Shown: one piece after another, positions 7,756-16,066 of the stretch
How the letters are laid out: each line of letters starts with the position of its first letter
Numbering within the stretch: position 1 is the stretch's first letter
Source of the DNA: Lachnospiraceae bacterium
GTDB lineage: Bacteria; Bacillota; Clostridia; Lachnospirales; Lachnospiraceae
Assembly (NCBI GenBank): GCA_022510525.1
Contig: JAFLTH010000021.1
Location: 1 to 41,439 of the forward strand
DNA: 41,439 nt
Direction: 5' to 3'
Notes under the pieces: generated by a model
What the model was told of the DNA's origin: nothing
Database searches by the model: none
The model's input: only the letters and a program-made list of their open reading frames with translations
Position numbers and translations under genes: made by a program

Positions 7756-8308
7756 GTTTAAAGAAACAGAGATTAGAGGATTATTTGTTGTATATCCGCA
7801 TTATTATGCTGATGAACGCGGCAGTAATATGAAGACATTTCATAAGGATACTTTTGAACAATATGGACTTAGAACTGATTTTGGGGAGACAATGATCACA
7901 ACCAATCTACATAAAAATGTGATTAGAGGGTTCCATTTTCAAAGGCCGCCTTATACACAGACAAAGCTGTACTACTGTTTATCCGGTAAATGGATGAATT
8001 ATTCCATTGATTTAAGGAAAGGTTCTCCAAGTTATGGAAAGGTAATTCAGTTTGAAATGAATACTGAAGAAAGGAAATTGCTTTATATACCGGATGGAAT
8101 TGCCAATGCACATTTGATTTTGGAAGAAAATACAAGAGTCTTATATCAATTGACATCAAAATACATGCCGGAATATGATGCGGGAGTACGGTGGGACAGC
8201 GTAGGAGCGGATTTTGGATCGGTTGATCCCATTATTACAGAGAAAGACGCAAAATTACCCAAATTTAATGAGTTTGATTCGCCCTTTATTTATGGGGAAA
8301 GTACATAG
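7745..8308 (+). CDS. dTDP-4-dehydrorhamnose 3,5-epimerase-like (RmlC-type) cupin
   Basis: The 187-residue cupin has the RmlC landmarks: the opening G-L-x-V-x-P with DERGSNMKTFH, then NVIRGFHFQRPPYTQTKL near residue 58 (the catalytic-His strand), then IPDGIANAHLIL and YDAGVRWDS. RmlC enzymes epimerise C3 and/or C5 of 4-keto NDP-sugars. No RmlA, RmlB or RmlD is in the window, so dTDP-rhamnose synthesis is not the obvious role. Epimerisation of a 4-keto-heptose or another keto sugar is plausible, as RmlC-like enzymes do this in the modified-heptose pathways of Campylobacter. The final codons and the stop (TAG 8306-8308) come from a fused fragment of a phosphatase gene, so the native C-terminus may have been lost. 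Confidence 0.85.
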   Translation: MAFEFKETEIRGLFVVYPHYYADERGSNMKTFHKDTFEQYGLRTDFGETMITTNLHKNVIRGFHFQRPPYTQTKLYYCLSGKWMNYSIDLRKGSPSYGKVIQFEMNTEERKLLYIPDGIANAHLILEENTRVLYQLTSKYMPEYDAGVRWDSVGADFGSVDPIITEKDAKLPKFNEFDSPFIYGEST

Positions 8309-8395
8309 AAAAACCGGAAGATTTTGTATAGCTGGATGGTGCAAAGGAAGCAGTAAAGCTTCTGCATCAGACAGTTGGAACTCATCAAATGACTG
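8300..8395 (+). pseudogene. Fragment of an HddC-GmhB-type gene (HAD part)
   Basis: Bases 8300-8369 match 12265-12334 at 62 of 70 positions by hand count. The encoded stretch is YIEKPEDFV, stop, LDGAKEAVKLLHQ, against YIERPEDFVWLDGAKEAVRL in the intact gene. After LLHQ a short QLELIK-like run (8371-8389, different frame) may correspond to QLDLIH further along the intact gene, implying an internal deletion. It is a remnant of a second nucleotidyltransferase-phosphatase fusion gene, joined directly onto the end of the RmlC-like gene. Confidence 0.85.
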
Positions 8396-8431
8396 GAATG
8401 AATTTATAAAATGTAAAGTAGGTGAAGAATC

Positions 8432-9637
8432 ATGAAATGTCCAATTTGTGGTAGTATTAATATTAATGATATTGTACACAGAACCCGTATGCCTGTTTAT
8501 CAAAATTGTTTATTTGATACAGAAAAGGATGCAAAAGAATGTACAAAAAAAGATATAGATATGGTTATTTGTATGGATTGCGGATTTGTATATAACGATT
8601 CATTTGATGATACTTTAGACTTGTATAATGAAAATTATAATAATGCCCAAAGTGCCTCTGAGAACTTTTTAGAATATATGAAATCCAGCATTGAATATTT
8701 GTGGGATAAATATTATAGGGAGGGGGAGGAACCTCATAGAATATGTGAAATTGGATGTGGTAAAGAGGCGGATTATCTTAAATTAATTTATGAGAAAATA
8801 CACACTATAAATGAGGGAGAGATAACAGATTTACAAATCATTGGTTATGATCCATCCAGTTGTTATTATAATGATGAAATTATTAAAATATATCCCCGGT
8901 ATTTTGATTTAAATAATGAGGAGTGTAACGGAATAGATTTATTGATTTCCAGGCATGTTGTAGAGCATCTAAATAATCCTTTATTGCTTTTTAAAAATGT
9001 ATATGGATTAAGTAAATGTAACAATTCTTTAGCTTTTTTTGAAACACCCGATGTGGAATGGATTTTTAAGAATAATGTTGTATTTGATTTCGCTTACGAA
9101 CATTGTTCTTTGTTTAGTAAAGCATCAATATTCAAAGTTGCTGAAATATTGAATATTAATCCGCTTGAGATTAAGATAGAGTTCGGTGGACAATATATGT
9201 GGGCAATAATGAAAAACGAATCGTACATATTGGATAAGTCCGAATTTTGCAAGTCAAAAAATAATGTTTTAGCCCTGGCGAATAAATATGCAAAGCAAGA
9301 AGACACAATTTTTCGCAAAATTAGAGATATGCTGATTAAGAAAAGGAAGAATGGTAAAGTGATTGTTTGGGGAGCTGCTGGAAAAGCAAATGTATTTCTT
9401 AATTTGTTTGATTCAGCTAGGGAAATTATTGAGGCTGCCATTGATATAAACCCACGAAAATGGGGTAAGTATATAGGGGGAACGGGGCATTGCATTGTCT
9501 CGCCTGCTATACTTGAAAGGAAAGAGATCCGAACTGTGATTATTATGAACAATAATTATTATGATGAAATAGTAGAAGAAATTCATAAGATGAATACAGC
9601 AGTTGATGATATTATTGCATTGGAGTCGTGCTTATAA
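8432..9637 (+). CDS. Sugar C-methyltransferase-like protein (Methyltransf_13/23/14 architecture)
   Basis: The N-terminus has two CxxC pairs (C3/C6 in KCPICGS, C47/C50 in CMDCGF) that should bind zinc, as in TylC3/NovU-type sugar C-methyltransferases. The middle is a class I SAM domain, ICEIGCGKEADY near residue 106 and SRHVVEHLNNPLLLF near 172. The C-terminal 90 residues, from KVIVWGAAGKANVFL, match the Methyltransf_14-type Rossmann domain that closes this family. The reaction would be methyl transfer to a carbon of a 4-keto NDP-sugar, giving a branched sugar. The ATG at 8432 follows AGGTGAA. The gene is distinctly AT-rich and lies directly right of a gene fragment, so it is probably part of an imported cassette. 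Confidence 0.8.
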   Translation: MKCPICGSININDIVHRTRMPVYQNCLFDTEKDAKECTKKDIDMVICMDCGFVYNDSFDDTLDLYNENYNNAQSASENFLEYMKSSIEYLWDKYYREGEEPHRICEIGCGKEADYLKLIYEKIHTINEGEITDLQIIGYDPSSCYYNDEIIKIYPRYFDLNNEECNGIDLLISRHVVEHLNNPLLLFKNVYGLSKCNNSLAFFETPDVEWIFKNNVVFDFAYEHCSLFSKASIFKVAEILNINPLEIKIEFGGQYMWAIMKNESYILDKSEFCKSKNNVLALANKYAKQEDTIFRKIRDMLIKKRKNGKVIVWGAAGKANVFLNLFDSAREIIEAAIDINPRKWGKYIGGTGHCIVSPAILERKEIRTVIIMNNNYYDEIVEEIHKMNTAVDDIIALESCL

Positions 9638-9671
9638 TATTATTAAAAATAATATTTGGAGGACTGGAATT

Positions 9672-10532
9672 ATGAATTTGATGAAAGCTAAAGCGATATG
9701 TTTTGGCGCTGGGTATGGGGGAAAACAATTATATGAAGCTATTTCTGAGAAATATGAGGTGATTGCATTTGTAGATAATGACATTAATAAACAGGGCAAA
9801 AATTTGAGTGGTATTCCTATATATAGCCCAGATAGGCTTAGAGATATGGAATATGATTATTTGATAATTACTGCAGCGTCTGGATTAGAGTCCGTCAAGA
9901 AGCAATGCGAAGGATTGGGAGTTTCATATGCGCGAATTATAACGTCATATGTAGAATCTCCCATTGAAAGCAGGAGAGTCTTTTTACAATCTTTAGCGTG
10001 TATGCCAGAAGTACAGGCACTTTCTGGTGCATGTGCTGAAGCCGGAGTGTTTGAAGGTGGTTTTGCAAAGTATATTAATGAATACTTTCCAAATCGTAGT
10101 TTACATCTTTTTGATACATTTGAAGGATTTGATGAAAGAGATATTGTAAAAGAAAAAGGATTTTCGAATGCAATGGTAGGGGAATATGGCAATACATCTA
10201 TACAAATGGTAATGGATAAGATGTCATATCCTAACTAGTGCATCATACATAAGGGGTATTTTCCGGAATCGGCAGAAGGTATACAAGATGTGTTTTGCTT
10301 TGTGAATTTAGACTTGGACTTATATGAGCCTACCTATAATGGTTTATTATTTTTTTCAAAGAAAATGGTACCAGGGGGGGGTATCCTAGTACATGATTAT
10401 TTTGCTGAAGATTATAAAGGACCTAGAGAGGCAGTTGATAAATTTGTTTCTGAAATCCGGGTAAAGTCAAGTATTTTACTACATAAAGTCCCTATTGGTG
10501 ATGGGCTTAGTATTTTTTTGACTGGTTTTTGA
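9672..10532 (+). pseudogene. TylF-like sugar O-methyltransferase with N-terminal Rossmann-like module, interrupted by a stop
   Basis: One continuous frame of 286 codons is broken only by TAG at 10236-10238. Residues 4-95 are the recurring module, AICFGAGYGGKQLYEA. The remainder is a TylF/macrocin-type O-methyltransferase: CAEAGVFEGGFAKYI, LHLFDTFEGF, then after the stop FVNLDLDLYEPTYNGL (the Asp-rich metal site) and PGGGILVHDYF. Homology continues on both sides of the stop in the same frame, so this is a nonsense mutation rather than a frameshift. The truncated 188-residue product would lack the metal site. The ribosome site GGAGGA (9659-9664) selects the ATG at 9672. A run of eight G lies in the 3' half. 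AT-rich, like its left neighbour. Confidence 0.85.
10374..10381 (+). repeat. Eight-G homopolymer tract in the broken TylF-like gene
   Basis: Eight G encode the start of PGGGI. It is the second long G run in an AT-rich modification gene in this window. The frame is intact across it at this length. Confidence 0.85.
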
Positions 10533-10543
10533 AATGAAACTAA

Positions 10544-10594
10544 GGTTTTACAGCAGAAGTGGATGAAATTATGGAAAAAGAAGGAATGACATGA
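10544..10594 (+). other. Possible 3' remnant of a lost gene
   Basis: Between the TylF-like pseudogene and the SDR gene, a frame open from 10544 reads GFTAEVDEIMEKEGMT. It stops at 10592-10594, overlapping the SDR start codon (ACATGA). A protein-like acidic tail ending in a coupled stop suggests the end of a gene that once preceded the SDR gene. Too short to identify. Confidence 0.3.
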
Positions 10595-11469
10595 TTTTTG
10601 TGACAGGTGGAACAGGATTTATTGGAAAGCATGTTATTAAAAAACTAATAGAAATCCAGAAAGAGGTAATTGTACTTGTACGGAATGTTAAAGTTTATAC
10701 TGTACAGGGAAACGAGTATGTTGTGGAAGGAACTCTGGACAATCCGGAATCATGGAAAGAGGAATTGAAAGAATTTTCCATAGATACCTGTATTCATCTG
10801 GCATGGGAAGGGATTCCGGATTACTCCTATGAGATGTCAAAAAGGAATTTAATGCATGGCTTGACTGTATTGGATGCCTGTAAAGAACTTGGAATCCAGA
10901 ACTTGGTTATGACAGGAAGCTGTTGGGAATATGATGATCCCCATGGAAGCGTGTCAGTGAATGACCCTGTCAGCGATGCAAATGCCTTTAAGGCATCAAA
11001 GAATGCTTTGCGCATGATGGCACATGCATTCTGTCAGGAGAATCAGATCCATTTTAACTGGCTTAGATTATTTTATGTCTATGGGTCAGGACAAAGAGAG
11101 GGTTCGCTGATTCCGCATATTATCAAGAACTTTAGAGAAGATAAACAGCCAGAGTTAAATGGGGCATATAACCGAAATGATTTTGTGTATGTTTCGGATG
11201 TTGCGGATGCGATTGCGAAGGTAGCCGGGAATCATACTTATCCGGAAATTTTGAATGTGGGCAGTGGCTGTTCCACGCAGGTGCTTTCCATCGTAAAAAT
11301 GGCTGCAGAGGTTATGGGAAAGACGATTGACGAAAAAAAATATTTGAAAAGTAATGATAGCATAGAGTTTTATGCTGATAAACAGGAGATGAACAGGGAT
11401 TTTTCATGGGAGGCCAAAACTTCCATTGAAAAAGGAATTAAGCTTATGATTGATGTTGATCATATATAA
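10591..11469 (+). CDS. NAD-dependent epimerase/dehydratase-like SDR protein
   Basis: This extended SDR of 292 residues starts with the NAD-binding IFVTGGTGFIGKHVI. It has TGSCWEYDD around S110, and a C-terminal region with NDFVYVSDVADAI and LNVGSG that is typical of NDP-sugar epimerases and reductases. At the active site the usual Tyr-x3-Lys reads F133-K-A-S-K137, so the catalytic tyrosine position appears to be phenylalanine (TTT at 10987). This may be a subfamily feature or a loss of activity. The start ATG at 10591 overlaps a possible remnant stop. A run of eight A (11333-11340) lies near the 3' end. Substrate unknown; an NDP-sugar or NDP-heptose is likely. Confidence 0.8.
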   Translation: MIFVTGGTGFIGKHVIKKLIEIQKEVIVLVRNVKVYTVQGNEYVVEGTLDNPESWKEELKEFSIDTCIHLAWEGIPDYSYEMSKRNLMHGLTVLDACKELGIQNLVMTGSCWEYDDPHGSVSVNDPVSDANAFKASKNALRMMAHAFCQENQIHFNWLRLFYVYGSGQREGSLIPHIIKNFREDKQPELNGAYNRNDFVYVSDVADAIAKVAGNHTYPEILNVGSGCSTQVLSIVKMAAEVMGKTIDEKKYLKSNDSIEFYADKQEMNRDFSWEAKTSIEKGIKLMIDVDHI

Positions 11470-11510
11470 CAGAAAGAAGCACAGAGTAATAGTAAAAGAG
11501 GATACAGTTA

Positions 11511-12692
11511 ATGAAAACAATTAAACAAGCAGTAATACTGGCAGGGGGACGCGGAGTTAGGCTGGAACCTTTTACCCTTGGGAAACCGAAGCCTATGTAT
11601 GAGTTTAATCAGACTCCGTTCCTATCATATCTTTTGTTGCAACTAAAGCAGTGGGGAATTACAGATGTGCTTTTGCTGCTTGGATATATGGCAGATGTTA
11701 TAACTGGTTATTTTCATGATGGCAGTCAGTTTGGCATGAATATTACATATGATATAACCCCGGTAGAGTTTGATACCGGAGCCAGGCTGCGTCACGCATA
11801 TGACTTTTTGCAGGAAAACTTTATATTAATGTACTGTGACAATTACTGTCCACTATGTTTTGATAGAATGGAGCGGCAGTTTTTAGAGAGTGATACATTG
11901 GCACAGATTACGGCATATAGAAATAAAGAAACCTATACAAACGGAAATTTGAAAGTTCAGAATAATATTGTACAAGTATACGATAAATCGCGGAAAATGG
12001 AAGGGCTGCAGGAAGTAGACATAGGATATGCGATTCTGAGAAAAGAAGTTATTACTTGTATTCCGGAAGGAAATGTGAATTTTGAGGAGCATGTATATCC
12101 CAGACTTGTGGAAGATGGAAAGCTGGGGGTATATGTGACGGGACATCGATATTACAGTGTCGGTTCTTGGGCAAGAATACAGCTTACCAAAGATTTTTTT
12201 ATGTCAAGAAAAGCTGTTTTTATAGATCGGGACGGAACATTAAATGTACGTCCGCCTAAGGCACAGTACATAGAAAGACCGGAAGATTTTGTATGGCTGG
12301 ATGGTGCAAAAGAGGCGGTAAGACTGCTGCATCAAGCGGGGTACTTGCTTTTCTTATTTACAAACCAGCCGGGAATTGCCAGAGGAGTCATGACACAGCA
12401 TCAACTAGATTTGATCCATCTTAAAATGCAGACTGAATTGCAGCAAAATGGAGGGTGTTTTGACCAGATCTATGTATGTACACATGGATGGGATGATAAC
12501 TGTGACTGTAGGAAACCGAAGCCGGGACTTCTCTATCAGGCACAGAAAGATTATTCCCTGAACTTATTGGACGCGATTGTCATCGGAGATGATGACAGGG
12601 ACATTGAAGCAGGGGAAGCGGCAGGATGCAGGTGTTATCAGGTGACAGAAAATAGATCATTGTTGGAGATTGTGAAGGAGATTCTTGCATAA
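11511..12692 (+). CDS. HddC-type sugar-1-phosphate nucleotidyltransferase fused to GmhB-type HAD phosphatase
   Basis: Residues 1-235 are a nucleotidyltransferase, AVILAGGRGVRLEPFTLGKP with YCDNY later as the metal site. Residues 240-393 are a histidinol-phosphatase/GmhB-type HAD enzyme, AVFIDRDGTLNVRPP, with the zinc-loop ligands CTHGWDDNCDCRKPKPG and the acidic IVIGDDDRDIEAG. Such fusions are known for heptose activation: GmhB removes the 7-phosphate of heptose 1,7-bisphosphate and HddC links the 1-phosphate to GMP. Both halves look complete, unlike the second fusion at 38516. A fragment of a close paralogue lies at 8300. The sugar handled could also be another 1-phosphate. Confidence 0.82.
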   Translation: MKTIKQAVILAGGRGVRLEPFTLGKPKPMYEFNQTPFLSYLLLQLKQWGITDVLLLLGYMADVITGYFHDGSQFGMNITYDITPVEFDTGARLRHAYDFLQENFILMYCDNYCPLCFDRMERQFLESDTLAQITAYRNKETYTNGNLKVQNNIVQVYDKSRKMEGLQEVDIGYAILRKEVITCIPEGNVNFEEHVYPRLVEDGKLGVYVTGHRYYSVGSWARIQLTKDFFMSRKAVFIDRDGTLNVRPPKAQYIERPEDFVWLDGAKEAVRLLHQAGYLLFLFTNQPGIARGVMTQHQLDLIHLKMQTELQQNGGCFDQIYVCTHGWDDNCDCRKPKPGLLYQAQKDYSLNLLDAIVIGDDDRDIEAGEAAGCRCYQVTENRSLLEIVKEILA

Positions 12693-12706
12693 AAGGAAGA
12701 AGTGCT

Positions 12707-14821
12707 ATGTTTGATACAGGTAAACTTAAAAATATTTTAGGGATTCAGAAACAACGGGAAAGAGAGCTTAATTACAAACGTATGTTGAACAGAATAGAAA
12801 GTCTGAGTTTTTTTATTGACAATTTTCTAAGGGGACAGAATGTTCAGCATATTTATATTGTGGTAGATATAAGAGTTTCAAAAGATATATATAAAATTAT
12901 TATCGAGAATTTAAAAAAGTCAGAATATAAAGACAAAATCAGATATTGCTTTAAAAACCAAATATATGCAAAAAAAGATAGGAAAAATTTATATATCATT
13001 TTGTTTGAAACTCCTCACTTATTACAGTTTTTATATCTTCATAATATGATGTTCTTTACTTTGAAGCATTTAAGCATAATGAACGATCGGGAAGATTTGG
13101 TCAAGCCTGAAATTCCTCCAATCTTTAATACAATCGAGAATTGTTATAAAAAAATAGGAGTATATTATACAAGTTCCTTTGGAAAGAAAATATTTTCTTA
13201 TTATAAGAAGAATAACAATATATCTTTATATTGTGTGAATAAAGAAATAAAGACGGAAAAACACGGATATGTATTGGAAGATAAAGATTATGATATAGTA
13301 TTGTTTCTTGATTTAATAGAGCCCCAAAAGGTCTTTCATGCAAAAACCGGTAAAGAGTATTTATGTTTTTTTTGGAAGAATATTTTATCTTTGGGAAGCA
13401 TGAATTGTTTATTTGATGTTACAGAGCAGATTATCCCGCAGCTTATAGAAAAAAACGTAAAAGTGGTTATAGTAAATCCCCCGGATCTATCCAAAAACAA
13501 ATACGTTTGCAGAGCTATGGAAATAAGTAATATTAGAGACGCAGGAGCAAAATACAACTTTTCATTAAGAAGAAGGAAACTAAATAACGGAAGGCTGCTT
13601 GGTGATGTTAAGTTAGGTGAGGTATATGCAAATACAAAAGGAGACTTTTCAAAGGGATATTTGAGATACTTTCATGTGGGCGATTCCTATAATTTTGCTA
13701 ATGGTTTCAGGGTTGTACAAAATAATAAGATGGATGCAGCGCATAATATGTATTTTTTCGGCAGCTGCATTTCGTCTAGTATATATGCAAGGGATGAAGA
13801 TATTTTGTGTAATCTAATAGCATCTGAAGTATCAGAGTATTACAATGTATATGTAAAATCAAATAAGTTTGAAGGTATGAACTATGTGATGAGGGAATGT
13901 AATTTTAAGGCAAATGATGTGGTATTTATTTTTATGGATGAACAGATCAGATATACAAAGAAACCGAACTTATACTATATAAATATTGGAAAATATCTCA
14001 CGGATGTACCGGAACTGGGCAGACATATAGTGGATGGCATGTGGCAGCATATCGATAAGGTAGCCATAAAGATTATTGCGGAAAAAATGGTACAATTTAT
14101 AAAAGATAATGATTTTTTAAACGGTGAAATAAATACCCAAAATACAGAGTTTACTCTTTCCCATTACAGAAAAACGCCAATGAGCATAAAAATGTATCAT
14201 GATAAAAATCTGGAAATATGGCTTAAGAGTATGAAAAAGACGGATAAGACTGCCGTAAACGGAGCAATCGTAATGAACTGTAATCCTATGACTTTGGGGC
14301 ATATGTATTTAATCGAGCAAGCAAGAAAGCAAGTCGATTATTTATATTTGTTCATTGTCGAGGAGGATGCTTCTGAGTTCTCTTTTTCAGACAGAATAGA
14401 CATCGTCAGACATAATGTAGAAGAAATGAAAAATGTGATTGTACAGGCCAGTGGAAAATATGTACTTTCCGCTATAACTCTAAATGGATATTTTTCTAAA
14501 AGTGAATTCAAAGGGGATAGTATTGATGCCTCGGATGATCTGGAGCTGTTTTTAACCATATCGAAGTATATGAATATAACATATCGTTTTGTCGGAAGCG
14601 AACCGGAGGACAAGTTTACCAGATTATATAATGAAGCCATGAAAGAGAAGCTTCCGGAATATGGTGTAGATGTAATAGAAATTGAAAGGTTAAAAAATGG
14701 TGATAGGATTATAAGTGCATCTGATGTACGTAAGTTTATTGCAGACAAAAACTGGGATGCAATAAAGAAAATTGTACCACCATATACATATAGGTATATT
14801 ATAGATAAATTCAGGCACTAG
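12707..14821 (+). CDS. Large fusion: unknown N-terminus, SGNH-like middle, citrate-lyase-ligase-like nucleotidyltransferase C-terminus
   Basis: At 704 residues this is the largest protein here. Residues 1 to about 330 have no recognisable family. Around 325-420 an SGNH-like stretch occurs, with HVGDSYNFANGF and MYFFGSCISSSIYARDED. From about 515 to the end the sequence resembles the nucleotidyltransferase domain of citrate lyase ligase (CitC). The HxGH-type site is IVMNCNPMTLGHMYLIEQA (residues about 521-538), followed by YLYLFIVEEDASEFSFSDRI. The second site is IISASDVRKFI near 668, the ISTSxVR-type motif. Such domains transfer AMP or CMP. In a glycan locus it could activate a small acid or polyol phosphate for attachment. 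No citrate lyase genes are near. The gene is AT-rich. Function is not established. Confidence 0.65.
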   Translation: MFDTGKLKNILGIQKQRERELNYKRMLNRIESLSFFIDNFLRGQNVQHIYIVVDIRVSKDIYKIIIENLKKSEYKDKIRYCFKNQIYAKKDRKNLYIILFETPHLLQFLYLHNMMFFTLKHLSIMNDREDLVKPEIPPIFNTIENCYKKIGVYYTSSFGKKIFSYYKKNNNISLYCVNKEIKTEKHGYVLEDKDYDIVLFLDLIEPQKVFHAKTGKEYLCFFWKNILSLGSMNCLFDVTEQIIPQLIEKNVKVVIVNPPDLSKNKYVCRAMEISNIRDAGAKYNFSLRRRKLNNGRLLGDVKLGEVYANTKGDFSKGYLRYFHVGDSYNFANGFRVVQNNKMDAAHNMYFFGSCISSSIYARDEDILCNLIASEVSEYYNVYVKSNKFEGMNYVMRECNFKANDVVFIFMDEQIRYTKKPNLYYINIGKYLTDVPELGRHIVDGMWQHIDKVAIKIIAEKMVQFIKDNDFLNGEINTQNTEFTLSHYRKTPMSIKMYHDKNLEIWLKSMKKTDKTAVNGAIVMNCNPMTLGHMYLIEQARKQVDYLYLFIVEEDASEFSFSDRIDIVRHNVEEMKNVIVQASGKYVLSAITLNGYFSKSEFKGDSIDASDDLELFLTISKYMNITYRFVGSEPEDKFTRLYNEAMKEKLPEYGVDVIEIERLKNGDRIISASDVRKFIADKNWDAIKKIVPPYTYRYIIDKFRH

Positions 14822-14892
14822 GGAAGCGTGAATGACTGTGAAAAAGAAGAAATACAAAATGTAAGTGGTGTGTAATTTTTGAAGAAGTGTTT

Positions 14893-16065
14893 ATGAATAT
14901 GTTGTATGTAAATGAGGGAGATAAGTTCTGTATGTTTAATTCTCAAACAGAAGTAAAGTTTCTATCAATATATGTAGAGGAAAATCAGGGATGGTTTTCA
15001 GCGACTTATTTTAATGCTCTGTTTTGTGTGGATCTTTTGACAGGGAAAACAGAATATATAGGCTATTTCCCGAAGGAAGAAGCGATTAATGCCTATAGAA
15101 ATATTGTTTCTTATAATCAATACTTATTTTTTATTCCTTATTATGGAAGTACTTTAGGAATTTATGACAGAAATACAAAAAATATTATAGCGGTGGCTAT
15201 TCCCTCAGATATTTTAAATAAATTATGTAATCCCAAATTTGCATTTGCGTATGTATATTGCGATTGTCTATATATGTATGGGGCTAATAGTGATATAATT
15301 GTGGAATATGATATTGTCTTAAATACATTTAGATTAATTGATAAATTTATGGGTGTAAATGAAATAAAAGGATTTAGGGCATCATATTATCTGCTGGTTG
15401 GTGGGAAGATATATACAGTGATTAACGATTTTAGCGCCATAATAGAGATTTCCCCTGAAAATCTTGATTTCAGAATTCTGAATACAGATAATATAAAAAG
15501 AAACTTCTACTCTGTTATCGAAAAAAATGGTAAATTATGGATAACAGATATGGTCGGAGAATTATATGAGTATGATTTAGCAGCAGAAAGCTGCCATAGT
15601 TATGGTTTGATTGATGAAAACGAAAAAGGAGATGATAGTTTAGGATTATTTTGGAGTACGTATGAGTATAATGACAAAATATATATGGTGGCATTGTTAA
15701 ATCATGCTTCTTATGTCTTTGATACCATATCAAAAACATGTCAAAAAAATGAGAAATTTAAAATCGAACCACATAGAAAATTTAAATTTCGGACAAATGA
15801 TGCAATGCCAATTTGGTTTTTGCCTATGCAATGCAACGGAATGTTATACTTCCAGTGGGAGGCTGATTTAACTCTGAGAATACTGGATTTGCGGAACAAT
15901 CAGTTGAAAACACTTCCGGTTTTGATTGATAAAGAGCATTATTGTAAGGCACTGATGAAACGGAAATTGGAAAGAGATGGTCTTGTTGTTGAAACAGAAG
16001 ATGATTGTCAATTGGAACTATATCTGGATGAGTTGCGAATAGACTTTGACAGCGGAATGGAGTAA
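14893..16065 (+). CDS. Seven-bladed beta-propeller-like protein, function unknown
   Basis: I do not recognise a named family. Seven short units of the form hydrophobic strand, Asp, turn, strand recur about every 45-50 residues: FCVDLLTGKTEYIG, GIYDRNTKNIIAVA, VEYDIVLNTFRLID, IEISPENLDFRILN, YEYDLAAESCHSYG, YVFDTISKTCQKNE, RILDLRNNQLKTLP. That fits a seven-bladed propeller. There is no signal peptide or membrane segment, so it should stay in the cytoplasm. A GTG at 14887 and ATGs at 14893 and 14899 compete as start; GAAGAAG just upstream favours the ATGs. The gene sits between the 704-residue fusion and a GT2 enzyme, and all three are AT-rich. A scaffold or sugar-binding role is possible but speculative. 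Confidence 0.6.
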   Translation: MNMLYVNEGDKFCMFNSQTEVKFLSIYVEENQGWFSATYFNALFCVDLLTGKTEYIGYFPKEEAINAYRNIVSYNQYLFFIPYYGSTLGIYDRNTKNIIAVAIPSDILNKLCNPKFAFAYVYCDCLYMYGANSDIIVEYDIVLNTFRLIDKFMGVNEIKGFRASYYLLVGGKIYTVINDFSAIIEISPENLDFRILNTDNIKRNFYSVIEKNGKLWITDMVGELYEYDLAAESCHSYGLIDENEKGDDSLGLFWSTYEYNDKIYMVALLNHASYVFDTISKTCQKNEKFKIEPHRKFKFRTNDAMPIWFLPMQCNGMLYFQWEADLTLRILDLRNNQLKTLPVLIDKEHYCKALMKRKLERDGLVVETEDDCQLELYLDELRIDFDSGME

Positions 16066-16066
16066 T

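Noticed and set aside
10236..10238. TAG read as pyrrolysine or by programmed readthrough
   Set aside because: No pyl genes or downstream structure are visible, the position is not a metal- or methylamine-binding residue of the TylF family, and a simple nonsense mutation explains it.
10290..10532. Independent small gene starting at the ATG at 10290
   Set aside because: It is the same frame and protein family as the upstream half and starts in the middle of a conserved strand, so it is the second half of a broken gene.
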